The position numbers were made by a program, and so were the translations under genes. From assembly GCA_946480495.1 (NCBI GenBank), contig CAMLKO010000030.1, positions 1 through 9,233 of the forward strand: a stretch of 9,233 bases of DNA, given 5' to 3'. The notes under the pieces are model-generated. The model was given only the letters and a program-made list of their open reading frames with translations, made no database searches and was not told the DNA's origin. This stretch comes from an uncultured Caulobacteraceae bacterium (GTDB lineage Bacteria; Pseudomonadota; Alphaproteobacteria; Caulobacterales; Caulobacteraceae). Each line of letters opens with the position of its first letter. The first letter of the stretch is position 1. Below are positions 7,879 through 9,233 of the stretch, in pieces.

Positions 7879-8010
7879 ATGAAGAAGGATGGGCAAAAGC
7901 CGCCGCCGAAGGGCTCGCGCGAGGAGAAGCTCGCCGCCGCCCTGCGCGCCAACCTGCGCCGGCGCAAGGCGGCGGGGGCGGCGACGGTCAAGCCGGAGAA
8001 GAGGGACTAG
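7879..8010 (+). CDS. Small basic hypothetical protein (43 aa)
   Basis: The short gene encodes 43 residues, MKKDGQKPPPKGSREEKLAA followed by ALRANLRRRKAAGAATVKPE. The core REEKLAAALRxNLRRRKA matches a family of very small, uncharacterised basic proteins I recall from alphaproteobacteria, usually with a Lys/Pro-rich start. A single amphipathic, strongly positive helix (about residues 13-32) is likely. Codon choice is high-GC and regular, supporting real coding. There is no strong Shine-Dalgarno before the ATG. The TAG stop is formed by the first unit of a heptamer-repeat inverted repeat that separates it from murA. The function is unknown; co-transcription with murA is possible but would have to cross that structure. 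Confidence 0.65.
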   Translation: MKKDGQKPPPKGSREEKLAAALRANLRRRKAAGAATVKPEKRD

Positions 8011-8086
8011 GGATTAGGGACTAGGGATTAGTAAGCCGCGCCTCACTAGCCCCTAGCCCCTAGCCCCTAGCCCCTAATCCCTAGCC
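8003..8086. repeat. Inverted repeat built from telomere-like heptamers
   Basis: The left arm has four direct heptamers GGGACTA, GGGATTA, GGGACTA, GGGATTA (8003-8030). The right arm has the complementary orientation: CTAGCCC four times (8046-8073), then CTAATCC and CTAGCC (8074-8086). The 15-nt middle is 8031-8045. The arms can pair over about 30 positions with a mismatch every seventh base, or in other registers with 11 perfect pairs (CTAGGGATTAG). It starts within the 3' end of the 43-residue gene and could end its transcript or be an interspersed repeat. Confidence 0.8.
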
Positions 8087-8137
8087 TTTGGCGGGAAGCC
8101 TCTTGCGCGCCCGCGGCGCGGCCCTCACACATGCCGC

Positions 8138-9233
<1,096 letters not shown>

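Noticed and set aside
8003..8086. CRISPR array
   Set aside because: Units are 7 bp with no spacers and occur in inverted orientation, which is not a CRISPR layout.

Overview
The window comes from a high-GC chromosome, most likely an alphaproteobacterium of the Caulobacterales (Caulobacter/Phenylobacterium-like). This placement is an inference. It rests on the strong G/C bias at third codon positions, the character of the recognisable proteins (two-subunit methylmalonyl-CoA mutase, a DUF2793 tail-fibre-like protein, a small basic protein ahead of murA), and promoter-like sites resembling the Caulobacter housekeeping consensus (TTGACGS, 10-14 nt, GCTANAWC). No replication origin, transposase, integrase or CRISPR array is visible.

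Layout. (1) Positions 1-3215, minus strand: mutA-mutB, the small and large subunits of adenosylcobalamin-dependent methylmalonyl-CoA mutase. They are separated by 3 nt, and mutB is cut by the window edge just before its B12-binding domain. (2) Positions 3216-3307: divergent control region with palindromes and a promoter-like pair. (3) Positions 3308-4315, plus strand: class I nitronate monooxygenase, followed by a strong hairpin. (4) Positions 4374-6555, plus strand: a compact three-gene phage- or gene-transfer-agent-like module. It contains a DUF2793 protein with a very glycine-rich C-terminal half, a 60-residue phage-type protein, and a holin-like membrane protein. (5) Positions 6552-7506, minus strand: a DUF6491-like lipoprotein and a coiled-coil protein with a C-terminal zinc-ribbon-like motif. 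(6) Positions 7710-7784, minus strand: tRNA-Thr(GGT). (7) Positions 7879-8010, plus strand: a 43-residue basic protein whose stop codon lies inside a heptamer-repeat inverted repeat (8003-8086). (8) From 8138, plus strand: murA, cut by the window end.

How they fit together. mutAB completes propionate and odd-chain/branched-chain catabolism (methylmalonyl-CoA to succinyl-CoA). The nitronate monooxygenase is a separate detoxification or oxidative enzyme. murA starts peptidoglycan synthesis. The most interesting part is the isolated tail-fibre/holin-like module. It has no capsid, terminase, portal or integrase genes, and it resembles the detached tail-fibre and lysis loci known for alphaproteobacterial gene transfer agents (such as the DUF2793 locus of Rhodobacter capsulatus). 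It could equally be a prophage remnant. The sequence alone does not decide this.
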